From: Tetradesmus obliquus
Taxonomy: Eukaryota > Chlorophyta > Chlorophyceae > Sphaeropleales > Scenedesmaceae
DNA: 64,000 bases
Reading direction: 5' to 3'
NCBI GenBank assembly: GCA_030272155.1
Contig: CP126192.1
Coordinates: 1,522,501 to 1,586,500, forward strand
In this document: positions 36,250-48,000 of the stretch, piece by piece
Position numbering within the stretch: the stretch's first letter is position 1
How the letters are laid out: every line of letters starts with the position of its first letter
Translations under genes and position numbers: made by a program
The notes under the pieces: model-generated
Databases searched by the model: none
What the model was told of the DNA's origin: nothing
Seen by the model: the letters and a program-made list of their open reading frames with translations, nothing else

Positions 36250-36963
36250 CTGAGCCACTGCTGCTGCACGCCGCCGGATACCAGCATGGCCATGACGACT
36301 GCTCCTACCAGCTCAGTGACTCATTTCAACAAAATGAAAGGTACCTCCAGCAGCACCGCAGCCGGCAGCTTGACGGCAGACAAGCGTGCTGCAGCACAAG
36401 CTCACGCGCCAACTGCGGACACTCTCACAGCCACACGCACCGTAATCAACATGATCAGGCACGGCCCCAGCCTCAACAGGCTGTGTCTGCAAGAATTGCT
36501 GCCCAGGCCCACCAACACTGCTGCTGCTGCGGAGGTGGTCCTGAGACATAGGCTGCTGCTTGCACAGCAGCAGCCAAGGAGGTGGCGTGGCCGGCGACCA
36601 AGGCCACGCATGGCGCAGCAGCGACAGAAGGGCAACCCTGCACTGCCGCTGCATTGCCGTTGTTGGCAGGGGGTACCACCCTGGGCAGCATCCCGCAGGA
36701 GACCGCCCCGCCGTAATGAGCCAGCACCGGAAGTCCCGCATGCTGCCCGGCCCGCCGCAACATTGCACCCGGGCCAGAAGGTGTGGCTGGCGCCAGGAGC
36801 CACACCAGGCAGGCAGGTGACAGCAGCAACCGCTGCTGCTGCACCGCCACACCAAAGCACACCAGCTGCAACACAGCTGTGGCTGACAAACCAAAGCACA
36901 CAGCTGCAACGCAGCTGTGGCTGACTAAAATTCAAAGCACACAGCTGCAACACAGCTGTGGCT
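36250..36963 (+). repeat. direct repeat copy B (about 0.7 kb)
   Basis: Second copy of the segment at 34787-35515, same orientation. It also ends in copies of the CCAAAGCACAC(C)AGCTGCA unit (36852, 36892 and a variant at 36929). The core is nearly identical to copy A, and the flanks are diverged. Confidence 0.8.
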
Positions 36964-37800
36964 AGGAAACCATACTAGCGGGTAGCGCCAAACTCACTGG
37001 TGCTGACCCAAAGCAGGAATAACACCCAGTCCCTTGCAGAACTGGACCAAGCTGAACTGGCCAGACTGAACCGACCAGAACTGCGACAGCAGAACAGAAT
37101 GCCAGTGGCTGCTACTGAAGGTTGCCCAGTTGCAACGTCAGGCTTGGTGAACGCTGCCATTCCAGCCCACTAAGCTGCAGCTACCGCAGCAGCTGCTGCA
37201 GCTGTTGCCGCGACTCATGCTTCTGCCTCTGCTGCTGCTGCCGCCGCTCAAAGCTGCTGGTAATGGAGGTGCTGCGGAGTACCACTGCCACGGCCGGGCC
37301 AGTGTACCTGCGGCTACCGAGGCTCCAGGATAGACGCATGGGTCAGTGGGTGGTGCTGCAGCATCCGTGAAGCGCGCCATCATCCGCGAATGACGTGTTG
37401 ACCGGCCCTGCCGAACACCACCAGCTCCTGAAGCACTTGGCGTAACCATTATCTGCTACGCGCTGCGCTTGTCTAGGCCCACAGGCGTCTGGTCCGGGGG
37501 CAAGTATCACGATACTGCACACGTTGCATTCTAAGCGCTCCGGACAACGAAAGTGATCAAGCACAAGGCAGCGAACATTTAGCTAACATTAACTATTAGC
37601 TACTGCAAGACGAGGTCACCCAAGCAGGATGAACCGAAAGGTGTCGGGCTGGTGAAAGAAACTTCTCTCACCACCCACATGAAACACTCTACTGGTGCTT
37701 TCATGCATAATAAGTGTGCAGCGTGATCAACAACAGCGGCAAAACCGGCAGCAGAACGCAGATGCACAGCGTGGCAGCCGGCGCCTGCAGCAGCAACATG
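36964..37800. other. degenerate sequence upstream of the helicase fragment
   Basis: A forward frame near 37010-37170 is open and Leu/Gln/Arg-rich (QSLAELDQAELARLNRPELR), possibly a remnant of the same mobile element. The rest has no recognisable domain. The N-terminal helicase motifs (Walker A and B) are not found here. Confidence 0.3.
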
Positions 37801-38176
37801 TGTGCACCCCGGCCTGATGGTGTCCAGGTTGAGAGCCGTGTGTACAGCAGTGCTGACTCAGTGGTGCGCGGTGAGCAACAAGGTCACCTGTATCCACCAG
37901 AGTTTTTAAACACTCTGCGCATGTCTGGCTTGCCACCACACAAGCTGCACTTGCACGTTGGGTGCCCTATCATTCTGCTGCGCAACATGTCTGCAGGATT
38001 GGCGAATGGCACACGCATGGTGGTCACGAAACTCATGGACAACTTCATCCAGGCAAAGGTGGCCACCGGCCCTGCAAAGGGCCGAGTGGTGTGGCTGCCA
38101 CGCCTGAACCTGCAGCCCTCTGATGCACAGGCTATGCCTTTCGATATGTGCAGGCGCCAGTTTCCAGTGCGCGTTG

Positions 38177-38179
38177 CAT
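38177..38179. repeat. target site duplication CAT, left
   Basis: CAT directly before the CACTA terminus. The same CAT follows the right terminus at 41048-41050. Three-base duplications are typical of CACTA transposases. Confidence 0.8.
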
Positions 38180-41047
38180 CACTATGGCAAAAAGCATCCA
38201 CAGAATGCCCTCAACTCATCCACAAGCACCCCACCATGCATCCACAAGACCATGTTGTGGATGGCTGTAAGTGACCGCCGACAAAACCTGTAGCTGTTCC
38301 CTTGAATCAATAGTCATGTGCATGCTATAGTTGAAAAACAAACAGTACATGTGTGCAGCGGCACCAGTACCCTGCAGAAGGCCCCCCTGAGCCAAGTTGC
38401 CCTGCACCTAACTGGCAGGCCCTGAGAACTAATGCACCAACGAGGCAGGTATTCCAATCATTTGCCAAAGGTTTTTAGAGCTGCTGTAAAATCTGTCAGT
38501 GTTCCGTGGCCTTGTACTTGAAGCCTTGATGGCTGGCTCAGCACTTGATGTGTCATTGGCAGTGCTTGCTGCTAACACTGTATGACAACGGCTATGCAAC
38601 AAAATATTTCATACCGTATGATTTGCAGGCAAAGCATCAGTCGATCTCTGGTCACTTGTTCAAACATCGAGGTTTGAGACTTGACAGCCCACCCGGGGGT
38701 CGAGGACCCCATGGCGAACGTAGCCGTCGTGAGGCAGATTCATAACATACAACGTGTTTGAGGCCTCTATGACTGCGGCACTGCTACGCTTGCTTGCACG
38801 CCATGAACGGCACTGCAGCCCACCTGCAGGGCTGCATTGCTCGCTGTGTTCGAAGTGCTCACTTGAAATAAACACGAAGAATGGACCGATTTTGTGAACG
38901 TGACGGCGCAAGGCAAGGTGTCAGCTCGGAATCAGCTAGATCAGCAGTGCTGCTGCGAACGCAAGGACATCGCCCCTTGATCTGGCTGGGTTTGGGCAGA
39001 TCACTACCTTACGCCTTCAATGACAGATACTGCCAAATGCTGAGGTGTTAGCATCAGTACTGGCTGGTGCCGTTGTGATTACACAACCACTAGCTGATGC
39101 AGACAGCAGTTGCGCAGCAGCAGCGGGCATGCACAACAACAAAGGATGCCAAGGAGCACATGTGCAGAGGCATAGCCGGGACGCTGATTTGCCAGCGAAC
39201 CACACTCACAGCAGCAGGCGACAGGTGAGCAAGCTGTGCCAAGGGGACGGGCAGGCTGGATCAACAGTAGCAGGCTGTCACTTGCTTGTGTGCAGGGAGA
39301 CTCATCTTGATCCTTTGTGCTGGCATGCCAGCACAGGATGTGCAGTGCAAATAAGTGCAGCAACGAGGCTCAGCTGTTTGTGAAGGAGTGATAATGGCAG
39401 CGCAAATGCATCGGTCACTGTGCTGTGCAGCGTACTGCAGGTGCATCCGGGCGCCTGCATGTTACAGTACACGTGTGTTGTGATGAGGTGCACCTCTGCA
39501 CATGTGGACTCAGGACACGGTGGACATCTGCAGTACACAAGTGCACCTGTTAACATGGAGTTTGCACTGCGCTTTGATCCTTGCAGTGTTCTGCTGGTAC
39601 CCTACCAACAACTGTGGTGATGCTACGCCGAATTGTGAGTGCTGTGCCGACAAGATCGAGCATCAGCAGCATGCACAGCAAATGCACTAGCGTCATGCCA
39701 GGTTACAGAAAAAGGACTTGCCGCCACAGGGCCAGCAACAGCCACGTAATCCTATTGACAATGCACAGCAGCGGCACCGGGTGGCAGCGGCTGCAGAATT
39801 GTGTGGTGAAATTGCTTCAGAGCAGCAAGGTGGCCTCGTGCAGATGCCTGCATGCATGGGGCGTGGTAGCGGCAGTGACAGCAGCAGCAGCAGCACCCGA
39901 AGCAGCAACATTGCATGTTGTGCATGTTGATGACTTGGGTCGCAGCACCCGGTGCTCTGCTAGCATGCAAGCAGCAGCAACACTGCAGGTTGCACAACGC
40001 TCACCACATGTGTGGTTATGCTGCAGATCTCTCCAGTGCATTCACAGTATCTGGGAAACAGCCAAGTGCGGCGCCATAGTTGTGTGCTCCGTCTGGTGCA
40101 TTTGTCACAAGAGGTGCGTTCCAGGTGGAGCATGCCTGACACTGTCGATGGTTTGATACTATACAGCAGATAGCATGCATGCTCAATTAATCTACGCACT
40201 CCGCATCATCAGCTGCAGCCGCCAAACATTTAGTGCATGTTGTCCTTGGTCACATTATGGCAAGTGCCTTCAGGACTGGGAGCAGATGCAGCAACAGCAG
40301 CAGCAGCAGCAGGCTACATAGCCATAAGAGGATTACACCACACCTTGCACGTATATGTTGCGCAGCAGCAGCTCTGCTGTACCAGTGGCACGTATAACTC
40401 CACAGCAGCCATGCGAGTAACTGCTTGGTTTGACAGCAACAATGATGCTTGCCTGTGCTGCTCGCTGCTACTGCAATTATTTTGCAGGCTGCCAACTTGC
40501 CAGCTATCTGCTGGTGTCGCGAGCAGGCGTTGAGGAACTTCATCTCAGTCAGCAGCATATGCTAGCAGCAGGGTTGAACGTACACAGCAAGAGCGTCATT
40601 GTTGGTTGCAGGCAGTGTGCAGCTGACTGAGCATCACCATGTCACGTTGCCTGTGACAGGTCCTATCACATAGCACATTGTGGGATGGTTTGCCTATCTT
40701 TCTTTGAGTTGTTGCCAGCAGCTTATGACACAGCGTTTTCAGCAGTTGTTTCAGCGAGCTTGTCAGCTGCTGCTGCTGCACGCTGTGCTCGCGTACGGGC
40801 ACAAGCTCGACGGAAAAGTAATTACAACTGATATATTGTATCTGTAAACGTGTTTAAGCAGTGATTCGAGGCTCTTCTGCACAATCCACAACATGATCCA
40901 CACGCGATCGAGGCTTATCCACAACGGTTGTGGACCGTTCCGGTTGTGGACGGCCTTGTGGACGGCCCTCGCCCGTTGTGGATGGCTTGTGGATGGTCTG
41001 CTGCGGACGACTTGTGGATGACTTGTGGATTTGCTTTGACCATAGTG
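38180..41047. mobile_element. CACTA (En/Spm-type) element, probably non-autonomous, 2868 bp
   Basis: The left end reads CACTATGGCAAAAAGCATCC and the right end, inverted, CACTATGGTCAAAGCAAATC. The first eight bases match perfectly and the rest imperfectly. Both subterminal zones carry repeats of the core TCCACA. Left copies lie near 38196, 38218 and 38240 with an inverted copy near 38256. About ten copies in both orientations lie at 40883-41033. Such subterminal arrays bind the transposase in En/Spm elements. The element is flanked by a 3-bp CAT duplication and interrupts the helicase frame. I see no transposase; internal frames are short and unrelated to known families. It therefore probably depends on a transposase made elsewhere. 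Confidence 0.85.
40883..41033. repeat. right subterminal TCCACA/TGTGGA array of the CACTA element
   Basis: About ten copies of TGTGGA or its complement occur in 150 bases. The left three read as TCCACA and the rest mostly as TTGTGGA(T/C). They end 14 bases before the right terminus. This is the kind of dense, irregular array that serves as transposase binding sites in CACTA elements. Confidence 0.75.
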
Positions 41048-41050
41048 CAT
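41048..41050. repeat. target site duplication CAT, right
   Basis: CAT after the right CACTA terminus (CCATAGTG), a copy of the CAT at 38177-38179. Confidence 0.8.
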
Positions 41051-41490
41051 ATGCTATGACAATCAACAAGGCACAGGGGCAGACCCTCAAGGCAGCAGGT
41101 GTGTACCTGCCTCGCCCTGTGTTCTCGCATGGTCAGTTGTATGTTGCCTTCTCGCGGGTTGGCATCTGGAGTGCTCTCAAGGTGTTGGTGGTTGGGGGCT
41201 TCCGTGCAGCTACTGCGGCTATTGCAGCTGGTGTGTACACTAAGAATGTTGTGTATCGTGAGGTGTTCCAGGGCATTGGGGTTTGAGCTTCACACTCGGC
41301 ACTGGAACACTGTGCTTCACGAACTCATTTTGTGCCTCGCATGTATAATATGCTGTCTGGCTGCTGCTGCAAGTTGTTTGGTGTGCCGGAAGTCAGCACA
41401 AGTGCTGAGGGTTGTAACAAGCACCTGTCAGTGCTTTGGCTGCAGATGGACCGATGCTTGCAAGCAACAGCCTGTGCCTTTTTCCTGCGA

Positions 41491-41516
41491 GTGGCGTAGC
41501 CACGGGTAACCACTAG
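41491..41516 (+). mobile_element. Helitron 3' terminus: hairpin plus CTAG
   Basis: A perfect five-base stem (GTGGC, loop GTA, GCCAC) at 41491-41503 is followed nine bases later by CTAG (41513-41516) and then T. Helitrons end in CTRR preceded by a short hairpin about ten bases inside, and insert between A and T. The site lies 230 bases past the helicase stop, on the expected strand. The left (TC) end was not located. Confidence 0.65.
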
Positions 41517-42004
41517 TGCATAATAATCTGTGAACCGTGCATCAGCTGATGAATCCCTGATGACAATCCCGCATAGCCGACTAAGCCCTGCTTGGATTCA
41601 AACAGCCATGTGTACATGTAACACACTCGCTGATACACAAGGCTCTCCTTTCACCAACTGTTTCGCTGCTTCCACATTGGCAGAAATTCGCAAGTGCATT
41701 CCACACGTTCTGTGAGAGAGGCCCTCGGGCCTGCTAGTGCTGTGACGAACGCGTGTCCCACAACAACCTGCTTGAAGCTTCGTGCGGTCGAAATCATCAT
41801 ATTTCGCCCAAACAATAGCACTTGCCTGGTTTAGCGCATCTTCTGCAAGCATTTCCCCTGTCATGCCAGTTTAGTGGTCTACAATCGTTGTAGGGACAAA
41901 GCGGTCGCTGCCGTAGGAGGAATCGCTGCCTCTATATATTTTGCTTGCAGTGGGTACCTTTACAACGGCAGGTATCGGTAACAGCCGGTGTATACGGTGT
42001 CACC
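41517..42004. other. between Helitron end and the secreted-protein gene
   Basis: It contains the upstream region of the gene at 42005. A minus-strand frame at 41598-41864 encodes 88 residues but resembles nothing I know and has no support. The right end has a possible TATA box. Confidence 0.35.
41933..41938 (+). promoter_or_regulatory. possible TATA box
   Basis: TATATA within CTCTATATATTTTG, 67 bases before the ATG at 42005. Position and an otherwise GC-rich context suggest a core promoter. The transcription start is unknown. Confidence 0.4.
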
Positions 42005-45000
42005 ATGACGTCCACCGCGCATTGCGCGCTGTGTACACACATGTGTCTTTTTCTGGTTGCATCAACAAGCTTGGTAGCACACGCAGCTGCAGTGGACCAA
42101 GTCAGTGCTAGAGCTACTCCACGCAGCGTTGCTGTCAGGCGGCTTCAACAGGAGATCGGCCCTGATGACAGTAAGTGCTGGCAAGCAGTACTTGATTGGA
42201 CTACGTGTGGCCCTGTGCTCTTGTGCATCACTCGTGCAATGTTTTTTTATATCTTATATCTTAAGTGTTGTGTTTGCATCGCAGGCTTGAACACGGCGGA
42301 GATCAACGCCATCGTCGCCAAGCTGCAGCAGGCGGACCCCGAGGCCTTTGTGGGCAAGGACATCACGGAGCTGCGCCGAGAGCTAGCGTTAGCCAGCTTG
42401 AACGCCATTGTCGATGACTCCAACGCAACTATCAGTCTGCAGGTCGTAACTACTGAGCTGCTGGAGAGCCTTGACGCCACTCACGGGCCACCAGGACAGC
42501 CTGCACCTACACCTCCTGGTGAGCAGTTGGTTGAGCAGGTATTTTTTTGAACAAAAGCAAAACACTCGATGTTATTGTCGAAGCACGGTTGTGTACGTGG
42601 GGTTGCTGCTAGTCCACTCAGTGACTGGTGACAGGTTCTGCCTAGACAGACAGCAGGCCTGCGCATGCTGTACACCTATTAGGTGTGCAGGCCTGCACAT
42701 GCTGCGTGATGTTTGCCGAGGCTCAAATCTGCTTACATATGCTTGTGTTAGCCAGGTTAGTTTGCAGCAGACGGGAGCTGCACCTATTTTTCAAATCTTA
42801 TCCTGCCAGGATACCACCAGGTTCATGAACCTGGCTGATCAGCCAGTGGTGGTGCGCTTGGAGAACACCACCAGTGGCTGCAGTTGGCCCAGCAGCATTG
42901 CTGCAGCACACTGTTAGCTGACCTAGTGCTGCTGCCCATGCCCTCTCAGCAGTGTTTCCTATCCACCTGCTTCTACCTATTAACGTGTCTGCGGTGTGCC
43001 TGCCGTTGCCCTGCAATGCAGACGCTGATGTCAACGTCACAGTCTTCTCTCCTCCTGAAGAATGCCCTGGTTGGGGCTGCGTCTGTGCCGACAAGCCTGC
43101 CCAAGCCAAGGTGGCTGCACCTGACCACTGCCAGGCCTTCATCACCTGTGACGGCAAGGGCACCGGCGTCAAGGCGATGTGTCCCATTGCCGGCACTGGC
43201 TTCAGCCCTGCAAGCGGCACCTGCAAGGCCCTGGACGGCCCGCCTGAGGCTGGCGAGAAGTGCAACTTTGCGAACGACTCTGTCGGGCCGGCTTCATCTG
43301 CCAGACAGAGTGAGTAATGCGGCTTCCTGCAGGGCTGTCATGGCAGATACTCCTCAAAAGGCGTCTGCTGCACATTTGACTTGACGATTCACTGGAGTCA
43401 CACAGGAAATGAAGCTGCACACCAGCCGCCTCGGTCTTACACTTTGCTGCGCGTCCTGCATGTCATACTGCTGCCCAGTACCTGGCCAGCTGCCCATGCG
43501 TTTGCCAAGTTGCAAGCATTTAGGCTGTTTGTTGTGTAGCACAGTGAGCGACTTGAGTCATGTTCCAAACCAAACCAACCTGCCATGTGCTGCGCTTTTT
43601 GCTTTGTTTGCGCCGCAGGCAGTGGCCCCGCTAGCTACGACTGCGCAAGTATCCTGTCCTCCCGAGCCACCTCCAACATCGTGGCGACTACTGAAGCCGG
43701 CACCGAGGGCTGCGCCCCCAAGGACCCCCGCAAGCCGGCCAGGGTGGAGGTCAGGGCCTCCAACGCCTCCATGATGATCACCACGGCCCTGGTCAGGTAC
43801 CTGGAGGCCGGCCCCACCACAGCCCTCACCATCGCCTCCGCACGCGGCGCTGCCAACATCACCGCCTTCCGCGCGCACCGCCGCGTGGTCACCTTTGGCG
43901 GCTTCAACAACACGGCCACTGTGCAGTCATCCAGCGTCTGGCAGCCGCGCACCGCTGTGGTGCACTTCACGCGCCCCGCAGGGGCAGTCATGCTGAGCCT
44001 TGCTGCCCTCAAGCCTGGTGCAGGCATCCTGCTGCTGTCTGTTGACGTGACAGAGGCGCTACTGACCCCACCTGAGCTGCAGCTCAGCAGCTTGACTGCT
44101 GCTCCTGTGGCACGGCCCGCTGCTGGCAACCTCACTGGGGTGAAAGTGCCCATCACGGCCATCACCAATGCCAGCGAGCCAGGCGTGGCTGCTCAAAGCT
44201 TCGGTGCAATCAGAAACTCACTAAAAACCATAACCAACACAAAGTGGTGGCAACGCATCGAGAAAGTGAACGACATCGCAGGCAACATCAACAACGCGGT
44301 TGGCCAGTAAGTCGTTGTTTTCGCATCCTGTGTGGTGCGTTCGCACCTGCAAGCTTGTGCATCCCACCTAGAGCCGCATGGAGGGTCCATGCAGGCATGT
44401 ATCGGCTCTCATGCACATTAAGATCGCTGTCCATGCACCTGCAGCTTGCAATTTCAGCCATATAATCTTATGTGTTACTTGCCGCTGTGCTGTGTGTTTG
44501 GCCACCTGCAGGGTCATTGACGCTGCCCAGATGCGCGGCTACGCCCAGACTTACCAGGGTGTGCTGCTGGGCGCGTCCCAGTGCTACAAGCACAGCTACA
44601 GTCGCGGCGCTGGCCACATTCCCAGCAGTAAGTACCAATGCTACCTCAGGTACAAGCTGCTGCTGAGGGCGTGATACGCATGGGCTGAGTGCTGTCCTAA
44701 TACGCTCAAAGTAAGCACCCCGCAAACTACACTCTCCTGCGGTGATGCTGGCGGCAAGATGTAATCAATGCGTGAGGCACATGATTGATAGTCGAGCAGG
44801 TGACTGTATGGCTCAACAGTTATGCGCGCTGGTTGAGGTTAAGGGTTGCCTGCTGGCCATTTCTGTCCCTCCCACTCTGCAGATTGCCAAGGCTGGGACA
44901 ACAACGCTGGCATCTGCTATGAAAACTGCGGTGAGTGCGTGAGGGGCTTACAGCGGCTGTGCCTGCTCTATGCGTGAGCTGTGGCCTTGTCAAAGCACAG

Positions 45001-48000
45001 TGATGAGTCCAGCTGTCAATGCTCGGCACTGCTGCCATCTGTGGCATGTTACGCTCTGGAATGCCACCCCTTTTGACGAAGACCACCTGCAATTGTCCGG
45101 CGTTTAACCCATGGCCAGACAGATTGCCGTAATTGAGGCAGTTTAGTCGGCCGCCGTGCATGGGCGAATGACACCGGCGGCCAGTTGCCGTCACTGACGT
45201 ATGACATGTGCTGCCTTGGGAATCTGATGGTGCGCAGTAAAACTACATCGGCCGTCATGCTGTGCTGAATACATGTGTGTGCCTGCAGGGGGCGGCTACT
45301 ACCCGGCATGGTTTGTGTGCTGGCAGCACTGCCCTGGGGGCTGGGCAGACCATGGAGCCGTCTGCCACCAGTAAGCAACCAAGCAACTTCCATACCCTCA
45401 ATGCACCTGCCTGCCAGCGCAACTGCCTCTTGATGTTGATTGATGCATTTCAGTCAGAAGCTGGACCATCAGCAGTATCGGCTCGGCTCAGTGAGCAGGG
45501 AGCAGCAGCTCGATTTGTGAAGGCTTCGACTAGTGCTGGAGCAGTGCCCAGTCATGTCCCCAACATTTGTGCTGCTCAGCTGTAGTGCTGCTGCCACAAC
45601 CGCACACAGCTTGCAAGGGCACGTGCCGTATCTGATCCAAATGTGCTGCTTGCAATTGTGTGTGTGTGTTATGCAGTGGGATGCACTCTTACTGTGAGTA
45701 TCAGGTCACAGCCCCAGGCACACCCTGTGCATTCGACCTATGCACCTCTTGTGCATAAGCAGCATGCAGCAGTGTAGGTTGGTGGTTGCTCGCAACGCAT
45801 GGCAGGCAACACTGTGTCATATGAAGTCGTAGCCGCCTGCTTGAAAGGTGCATATGCATCTGTCATGGCAGATTTGCACACACCGCTGTACTTGGCTGCA
45901 GCTGCAGCAGCAGATGCTTACACAAGAGTTATTCAATGCGTGCTTGCTGCTGCTTCCCCTCAACCAAGCTGTGTACTGCTCTGTGCAGGGAACCACGACA
46001 GGGGATGGTGTGGTTGGTGGGACATTTGCGGTGAGCGCTGTGGCAATCGCTTTGCTTCATCGATGCGAGTAGCGCATGCTTGAGCTAGCTAGCAGTGCTT
46101 GGCGTGGACAATGCAGGCAAGACATTGTCGTCCTGTCTTCGATTGTTTGGTGGTGGATCATCATGGACACGATGTATGGGGCCCAACATAGCCAGGAACA
46201 TCGCGGTACACTGCTCTGTTGTACTGTATGATTCTCCCATATCCAGCTGTACACGGTATTGTCTTCTGCCCCTGCTGTTATATGCCCAGCTAGCAACTGC
46301 TGCTGGTCCATTCCTGCCAGCCAATCAGCAAGCAACAATGGTCAGGTGTCCTAAAAGCTTTGTGTGTGCAGGGCATGCGGTCGTGTGATCCATTACCTCT
46401 CTGTTCGGGAATTTCTCACTGTCAAAACAGTACTTGCTGGGCTGTACTCTGCCCTGTCTGGCTGTCTGTGCTCCAGGGACATGGTCGCGCACCGACTGCA
46501 GGTCCTGCAATGATGGCTACGACAGACACGGCTGCATCTGCACAAGGTACACAAGGAGCACATGTGCAGGGTAGAGTTGTTCAACTCTCTAAGAAACTTG
46601 CCTGGGCCAGGCTGCACTGTGATCACTCATGGAAGCCACTGCTCTGCTTAGCAGTTGTGCAGGTTTGCTGCTGAGCACACGGCGCAGCAAGCTGCCATAT
46701 CGTAACAGCCTGTTTCTGCTCCTGCAGGCCGCCCAGGTGGCACTGGAAGCACTCCTATGTCAGGAACGCCCGCTTACCTGTCTGCTGGCCTGACAGGGAG
46801 ATGCAGAATGGCCTGTGCTACCCATCATGTGGAGATTCATACTGGTAGGTGCTGTCGCGTCTGACTTTTTTTGCCAGGGGTCGGGCATCTTGCAGGCAGC
46901 AGCTTCCGTCTCAGTGTTGCCTCACCTGGCTGTACAAGTGTTCTGCCGCATGCATCGGCAGTCGCAGCTGGCAGGTGTCAGTGGGATCCCTGCAGCATGC
47001 TGCCAGGCACACTGCATTGCCTTGTTAGACACACAACGTTGTCTGCGAAACATATGCAATGTTGGTTGTGCCCAGCAGCGGTGGACATCATGGTGCACAC
47101 GGCGCGTAGCTGGTCGAGCATGACAGCACAGCAGCACAATTGCAGAGTGCGATTTTTGAGAGTTTCTCTTTTCAATTTCGCAGGGGTGAGGCTTTCATGT
47201 GCTACAACCACTGTCCAGGTGAGCTTCCTTGCAGTTGCCTGTCTTCTGCACTCCGACACCTGGTTCCTCAGCTGCTTTTGTCTGCTGCGTCTTTGCAGCT
47301 TGCGACTTATGTGCAACACCGATGTGCCGCCAGCAAGCACCTTCACAGCTGCTGCACTCCATCTGTACGTCAAACGCATTCATATGACTGCCGGTTGGCG
47401 GGTGCAATGTTTTGCGCATGCAGATGCCTTCCCGCACGAATGCGGCATCGGGGTCTGTGCAAAGGATGCCAACGCGTGTGGAAAATTTGTCGCAAACGCC
47501 GTTTTCAGTGCAGTCACGCTGGCAATTTCCGCCGTCTCTGCTGTTGCCACTGGTGGAGCTACGGCAATAGCAGGCGCTTTGAGCGCTGCGGGTGATACAA
47601 TGCAGTTCTTTGGCAGCACGAAAGCGTGTGTTGATTCCAGGATCCACCCCAGGTCGCGCATGGCCGTTGTGACTGTCCGTGACCGGGAGTTCAAGGGCGA
47701 CCACATCGAGCAGTTTGACTGGATTGACTGGGACAACTGCCTCCTCAGGTGCCGCAACAACCCCGGCTGCAAGGGCGTGGTGAGTGGGCCTCGCAGCTGC
47801 CAGCCACAGCCGCTGCCACACTCATCACAGTCCCTGTGTGTACACTGTGTGCCGCGCCTGTTTGACACCTCCACAAGGCACTGCATCACACCCCCACTAG
47901 TCAGCCGTGAGCAGGCAGCTTGGCAGCGGATTGATAATGCCCACAAGGCACTGCATCACACCCCGGACCCCTGACAATCCTCCCTGCTCACGGCCACGCC

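Larger units (their letters stand above)
37817..41286 (+). pseudogene. Helitron (Pif1-type) helicase fragment, split by a CACTA element
   Basis: Two pieces of one frame remain: about 37817-38179 and 41051-41286. The first has RVYSSADSV, the block HLYPPEFLNTLRMSGLPPH, VGCPIILLRNM, NGTRMVV and RRQFPVRVA. The second has YAMTINKAQGQTLKAAGVYL, GQLYVAFSRV and a stop at 41286. These are the C-terminal motifs of Helitron-encoded Pif1-type helicases. Walker A, Walker B and the Rep endonuclease are absent upstream, so the copy is truncated. The interruption is exactly the CACTA element at 38180-41047. If the element and one copy of its CAT duplication are ignored, the frame runs on without a break. It cannot now make an active helicase. 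Confidence 0.85.

Noticed and set aside
40883..41033. TGTGGA cluster as a promoter (Runx-like sites) or replication origin
   Set aside because: The cluster ends 14 bases from a precise CACTA terminus with a target duplication, so a subterminal transposase-binding array explains it better.
41598..41864. 88-residue minus-strand frame as a gene
   Set aside because: The composition is plausible, but there is no recognisable domain, splice partner or promoter, and it lies between a transposon end and a promoter.
42811..42917. extra exon of the secreted protein in intron 2 (FMNLADQPVVVRLENT-like frame)
   Set aside because: The phase needed after exon 2 gives a stop within the segment, while joining exon 2 to 43022 keeps frame directly. 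The segment is largely a palindrome.
46868..46976. Cys-rich exon after the CAG at 46875 in the secreted protein
   Set aside because: It could be read in frame, but the acceptor at 47182 gives SYWGEAFMCYNHC, which fits the repeated Cys motif better. Kept as a possible alternative exon only.
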